Origin: Volvariella volvacea V23 | Taxonomy: Eukaryota; Basidiomycota; Agaricomycetes; Agaricales; Pluteaceae | Direction of reading: 5' to 3' | Assembly (NCBI GenBank): GCA_000349905.1 | Contig: KB722742.1 | Span: 1,034,671-1,098,670, forward strand | DNA: 64,000 nt | Shown here: positions 59,601 through 64,000 of the stretch, one piece after another | Position numbering within the stretch: position 1 is the first letter of the stretch | Layout: every line of letters starts with the position of its first letter | Program-made: the position numbers and the translations under genes | The notes under the pieces: model-generated | Database searches by the model: none | Told to the model about the DNA's origin: nothing | Seen by the model: only the letters and a program-made list of their open reading frames with translations

Positions 59601-59991
59601 AACGTGGGGAAGCCACAATCTTTATGAAAAACATATGGTGGCTTTAGGACCGCCCCCTTTCTCAAGAGAGCGGGGGAAATGATAGCAAGTTGAAAGCGGA
59701 GGCAAAATGCACCAACTCACGCTTTAGAGTGGTGGTCTTGCCCGACTCTGACTGCCCCAGCAACAACACCCGGATGGCCTGGCGTGACTTCTTCCTATCC
59801 TGCCGCAGCATTTCGTCTATGCTATCGCTGATTCTCTTTGCCTCATATTCGACCTGGAGACGGTGCTCTCTCTGCTCGAGTGTTTCGTTCTCGGGGGGCA
59901 ACAGTGCGGCAGTAAGGGGATCGGAGGTGGCCCTCCTGCGACGGACCTGGGGCTGGGGTTTCGGCTTTGCTTGGGCCTTTGGCATTGGCAA
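56654..59991 (-). CDS. G-protein alpha subunit with long insertion and altered switch II
   Basis: Signal-transducing GTPase of the heterotrimeric type. The start MPMPKAQAKPKPQPQVRRRR at 59991 has no Gly at position 2, so no myristoyl site. G1 is LLLGQSESGKTTTLK. The helical part reads FQLLHSPSAFHAERIAWRAV and is followed by an insertion of some 200 residues rich in Ser and Pro (about 58380-59080). Then come G2 (ADILKARLKTTGALEHSFTI), G3 (WIFYDVGGTRNQRQAW) and NAIIFLAPISAFDQ. G4 is NIVLFLNKCDLLQ, and G5 is HFTTVTDTTRTQVIIHA. The C-terminal helix is VRDIIIKCNLRSLRLV, ending at TGA 56654. The catalytic Gln after DVGG is Thr. Large insertions are known in basidiomycete G-alpha classes. Some exons between 56900 and 57800 were placed by motif only. 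Confidence 0.82.
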
Positions 59992-61844
59992 GGTCGGGAG
60001 GAGGGAAGGTTGAGGACAGGGAGGAGGAGGATGGATATAAGACTGACAGCGGTGAGGTCAGGGATATTAAATGGAAGATTCCATTATACTTTCGCGTGGG
60101 ATTTGTTATCCGCATGAACGTCTTCCCTTACTTTTCCAATATTCCACCCAATTTCTCCAACATATAACCCGTTTCCTCGTATCGCAGATTTCTCCCCTAT
60201 CCTCCAATCCTGCAGGTCGTCTGGGCAACACTGCTCATCATCCTCCCCGACCAATCATTATTTTATTGACTTTGTCCTTACACCCGACAATTTCCAATCG
60301 ACTGCCAGCGCAGAGCAGAGCCCTGTGCTGTCCCGTGTCTCTCCTCTATTGGGTTCTTCCTGTCAGCGTGTGCCCAGAGACAAAGGGCTGTCTTGAACTA
60401 GCAAAGTTCATGGGACGTCATATAGCCACCAGGCCGCTAGTCTATCAATCAATGTGACCATATCTATACTAGATAAGCGGTAGCAACATATGCAGACTAG
60501 TTTTCTCAAACATCCCGAGGTGGGGCAGTTCCGCACGTGGGCTGTCACCCGTGGCGGGGTTGGCCCTCGGAGGGCATTGTGCCTCACGGATTCACGGTCG
60601 CGCCGTTCAGTAGTGCCCTGTCCCCTGCGATGGGGACCTTGCTAGAAATGTGCCCAGCGGTGATACATATCTTGAATTTGAATCCAACACTCAAATTGAT
60701 CCAAATCCATAACGAACACAAGCGACTTGCTATTCCGAGCGGTTGCATTCAACACTCTTCAAGCACTCCCACTTTTTCCATACGTAGCAAATCGCGACAG
60801 GCGATGGACCCTTTGCACATTATTCCAAATCTGGACTGATTTCTGGGATTTTGCGATTTAAATGCACCAGCTGATCGTTGCGTCGTGCCTTTGCCAAGGC
60901 TCCACGACCCACTTATTCTCATCGTGAAATATAGTCCTGCTGCTGTCTTTCCATGTTATCTGCTCTGTCGATGCGGCATTGCACAGTTAGCCAGTACTTA
61001 CCTGGTCACCATCATGATTGTCATACCAAGATAAGTCACTGCCACCACCTACATCAATTTCGTGATGGAAACACTTGACATTTTCGGTATGTCGACTCGG
61101 CAGATTCAGTAATAGTGTATACACTCACCGATACTCCGCAGGCAAATCCACGGTACGGCCCTGTCCCGTCACTCCACGAGGCTTGACCGTCTCACTTAGA
61201 TACAGTACCTTTTCAACTTCGTACCACTCTTTTCGAGGTACTGTACCATCCAGGTGAGCCTTTCTTTCTAGAAAGAACTGTGGAGAAAGTTTATTGAGTG
61301 GCTCCCACCCGTAGGCTTGCCTGTTGACGGTTATATTTCATTTTCGGTGGGTTGGTGGTCGTTCAAAGCTAGCAACGAGGATCTCATGCAGCTCCATCGC
61401 TCTCACCCATCCTCATATATCTTGTCTCAATTCTCGTTCCCCATGTCAACCTCTTTGCCTTTTCTCTGTAGACGGAGGCCAGCACTCCTACCTTCTTTTT
61501 CCCGTTTCTAAGCATTCCAGGTGAGTGGGATTCTGCTTTCAAGCTTTCTCTATCTGTGGCTCATCACGGCGCTCTTGAAATTCCATCGAACTGGCCGTTG
61601 CCTCGCATTCCATCTCCACACCTCGATCTTTCATCGCTTCCCATGACAATACACTCTACACCTATACATCTGTGGATTCCCATTCTATTCTTTCCGACCA
61701 CAAAACGACTACCCGCACATCACTTGATCCCCGCCACAATCACAACAGTCTTGAAGCTGGCCTTCGATACCTTCATTTTGTGTTTTCGTCCCACCTTTGG
61801 TCCCGGTCTTGTTCTTCTCTCCTGCTTGATCCGCTTACGTTGAG
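59992..61844. other. Long divergent intergenic region
   Basis: About 1.85 kb between the G-alpha start and the mucin-like gene. C/T-rich tracts (60120-60260 and 61430-61510) fit transcription starts. A clean donor CAG|GTGAGT at about 61520 and an AG directly before the ATG at 61845 suggest a 5' UTR intron of the downstream gene. Open frames at 60071-60457 and 60537-60839 have no protein-like features. Confidence 0.45.
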
Positions 61845-64000
61845 ATGGCCCCTATATTCTTCAAGTTCACGTCCTGGAGACGTCAAGAGCCTGACCCTTT
61901 ACCTGCACCTGGTAAGCGCCAAATCCTTACCAATTGTTCCACCCTCCCTCTTTGAATCACTCTGAATGCATATGGTGGTATCTCTACAGATGTACCTGTG
62001 GCATCAACTGAAGAAGCTCCCCTCCCCCCTTCATCATCTGAAATCGTGGATGAAAGCTCGACCGAAGTGCCAAGTGAGGTTGAGACTCAGTCCGAAGTGC
62101 CCGAGACCAGCGCCCCCACCGCATCTGACGATGATCAAGTTTTGACGACAGAGGTTCTGACGACAGAGGTCCCAACAACAGATGCTCTAACAACAGAGGT
62201 TCCAGTCACGGAAATCCTTACAACAGAAGTTTCGACAACGACAGAATCTGAATCGTCCACTTCATCATCAAGCGACGAAGAACAGTCAACTGGTACTACC
62301 TCAGCGGATACTGCTCCCTCTGATGCTACGTCAACGGATGCCACAGCTCCCACTTCAACTCCATCACCTGTGCCAAGTTTACCGCCATCCGAAGCGCCTA
62401 CCACTTCAGATCTCCCGGATACGACTACCCAAGTGCCATCGACACCCCCAGTTCAAAGTCTCGTACCCACCACCACCGCCGAACCGAGTCCGGATCCTGT
62501 GCCTGTTCCTGAGGAACCATCTACACCCATACCAGAGGAACCATCTCCAAGCACTGTTCCAGACTCGCCACAGGAACCTCAAGAACCCACCTTACCATCC
62601 CCCGGTAACGGTAACTCTGGTGGCAATAACGGGAATGATAATGAGGACGAGGACGAGGGTGAGGATGAGAGTGAGACAGGTAATGAGGACGATAATGGCA
62701 GTGCACCCAACCCACCGCCTACGGTTCCGGAACCGGACCCAGTCGAAACTTTGACCAGTGCGCCTGAGCCGACTGCGACGCAAGAGCCTAATCAACCTCA
62801 AGTTCCTCCTCCAGCCCCTCCAGCTCCTGAGCCTGTTACGAGCACCGCTATCGAAGAAGAAACGCCTGTCACGAGTGCTCCCGCTGAGGAAGAAACGAGC
62901 GTCCCTCCCCCTGTGCAAGAGACTCCTTCAGTACTTCCTCCTGCTGTGCCCACCGACACATCTACGGATACACCTACGGACACGGTGCCTGTCCCTGTAC
63001 CAGAGGAAACGTCATCAACAGTCGCTATCCCGGAACAACCGATTCCCTCTGATACTCTCCCAGAACAACCAACTCCATCCGATACCCTCCCAGTCACAGA
63101 GACGATAGTATCTGTTGTTCCTAGCTCGACTACAGACGCTATTCCCACTAACACTGCAACTCCAACTGCAACCCAAATTGTGCCAGAGCCCGTGGAAGAG
63201 ATATCAAGCACACCCACCCCGTCTACATCTATCGCAACTGTCATTTCCTCGTCTGGAGACATTCTCCCGACGATCGATTCCAGTGTTTTGCAAAGTAGTA
63301 CTGTTGCGACTACTACCGTCTCTGCTGCGCGCCAACCCGGAGGAGTACTCCGAACTGGTATATTGTCTAGTCCTACGCCTGTGCTTAACAATTCATCTAG
63401 TGATGAAGATGAAGATGAGGGTAATGCAGACGATGCAGATACTGCAACTGAGTAAGTCCACTTCTTGACGTCCTCAATTTATCCTAACCCTAAATAACTC
63501 CACCAGCGACCGCGACATTAGCACTATCAATGAAAACGGCCCAGTCCGAGCTATAGCATCCCCCGGCGATAATTTTCCTTCCATCACCTCCTTCACAGAA
63601 AGCACATTCACCTCTACATCCACTTCGATCGCTGACGTCACATTGACTGACGAACAAGGAATCCCAACTGCTACCTCCCAGTCTACGATCCTCGTCACTT
63701 CTACTGGTGTCACATCCGTCCCAGTTCCAGGTCCAGGCGGTCCTCGAAACACCGGCACGGCCGTTGAATCCTCAGCCAGCTCTAGCCCACCTATTGGAGC
63801 AATAGTCGGAGGTGTAGCAGGAGGGATTGCCCTGATTCTCTGCATCCTCGTCTTCGTCTTTGTCCTTCGTCGTAAACGCCAAGCTAGAATCCAGCTCTCC
63901 CAGTTTGTCAACATGTCTCCGGATCCATATCCCTTCGACCCCAGAATGGTGACGAACAACTCTTCCACGAGTTCGTTTGGAACTGGTGCTCATTCTGGTG
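61845..64000 (+). CDS. Ser/Thr/Pro-rich single-pass membrane protein (5' part)
   Basis: Exon 1 (61845-61911) codes MAPIFFKFTSWRRQEPDPLP. The intron 61912-61989 is in phase, and exon 2 (61990-63451) continues DVPVASTEEAPLPPSSSEIV. Exon 2 is almost wholly Thr, Ser, Pro, Glu and Val, with pentamer repeats of the type LTTEV, an acidic Asn/Gly stretch (GNSGGNNGNDNEDEDEGEDE) and many PEEPS units. Exon 3 begins at 63507 (DRDISTINENGPVRAI). A membrane segment IGAIVGGVAGGIALILCILV is followed by FVFVLRRKRQARIQLSQF, giving an inside tail. About 670 residues lie in the window; the end is outside. No N-terminal hydrophobic leader is visible. The heavy Ser/Thr content fits an O-glycosylated stalk facing the wall; role unknown. 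Confidence 0.75.
62139..62232 (+). repeat. Degenerate 15-base tandem repeat coding LTTEV
   Basis: Six imperfect units around gacgacagaggttct code VLTTE, VLTTE, VPTTDA, LTTE, VPVTE and ILTTE. Coding repeat in the mucin-like stalk. Confidence 0.6.

Noticed and set aside
60071..60839. Plus-strand frames in the long intergenic region as genes
   Set aside because: Low-complexity translation from C/T-rich DNA, no domains, no splice partners.
62135..63391. Minus-strand Val/Ser/Gly-rich frames opposite the mucin-like gene
   Set aside because: They mirror the repetitive Thr/Pro coding sequence; such open antisense frames arise from the codon pattern.
63480..63500. Telomere-like CCTAACCCTAAAT
   Set aside because: A single short match inside an intron; no repeats around it.

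Overview
The window is nuclear DNA of a filamentous basidiomycete, most likely an Agaricomycete. Genes are split by many 45-65 base introns with GT..AG ends. They include a Raptor/Kog1 homologue, a dynactin p150 homologue, the DASH subunit Ask1, a class I-like hydrophobin, a G-alpha subunit with a long internal insertion, and expanded cell-wall-active carbohydrate enzymes. The species cannot be fixed from the sequence alone.

Layout. 1-4 kb: the 3' part of a HOG1-type stress MAP kinase, a GH17 beta-1,3-glucanase and a small three-exon hydrophobin. 4-10 kb: a full-size ABCA-type transporter on the minus strand. 10.3-12.9 kb: an unusual intronless 889-residue protein that joins a 2H phosphoesterase, a TPR-like segment, a dual-specificity phosphatase fold, a polynucleotide-kinase-like P-loop domain and an RNA ligase. 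13.4-31.6 kb: housekeeping and cell-biology genes (adenosine kinase, a C2H2 zinc-finger protein, Raptor, dynactin p150, Ask1).

31.7-49.9 kb is a carbohydrate-enzyme island: two CE16-like SGNH proteins, two GH51 alpha-L-arabinofuranosidases, a large secreted DUF5695-like protein and an MFS sugar transporter. I also found a decayed GH51 copy (about 33.4-33.75 kb) and a decayed DUF5695-like copy (about 39.13-39.72 kb). With these relics the island reads as a three-gene module (CE16, GH51, DUF5695-like) repeated in tandem, with different members lost from each copy. Both CE16-like proteins appear to lack all three catalytic triad residues although the fold blocks are kept.

50-64 kb: an intron-containing tRNA-Lys(UUU), inositol monophosphatase, proteasome subunit alpha-5, a RidA-family protein with a mitochondrial-type N-terminus, an unrecognised small gene, a G-alpha subunit whose catalytic glutamine is threonine, and the 5' part of a Ser/Thr/Pro-rich single-pass membrane protein.

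The strongest candidates for something new are the composite RNA end-processing and ligating protein, and the tandemly duplicated CAZyme module with its catalytically altered CE16-like members. No transposons, CRISPR arrays or viral genes were recognised. Splice sites were assigned by eye from reading frame and family conservation; where a boundary was not resolved the entry says so.
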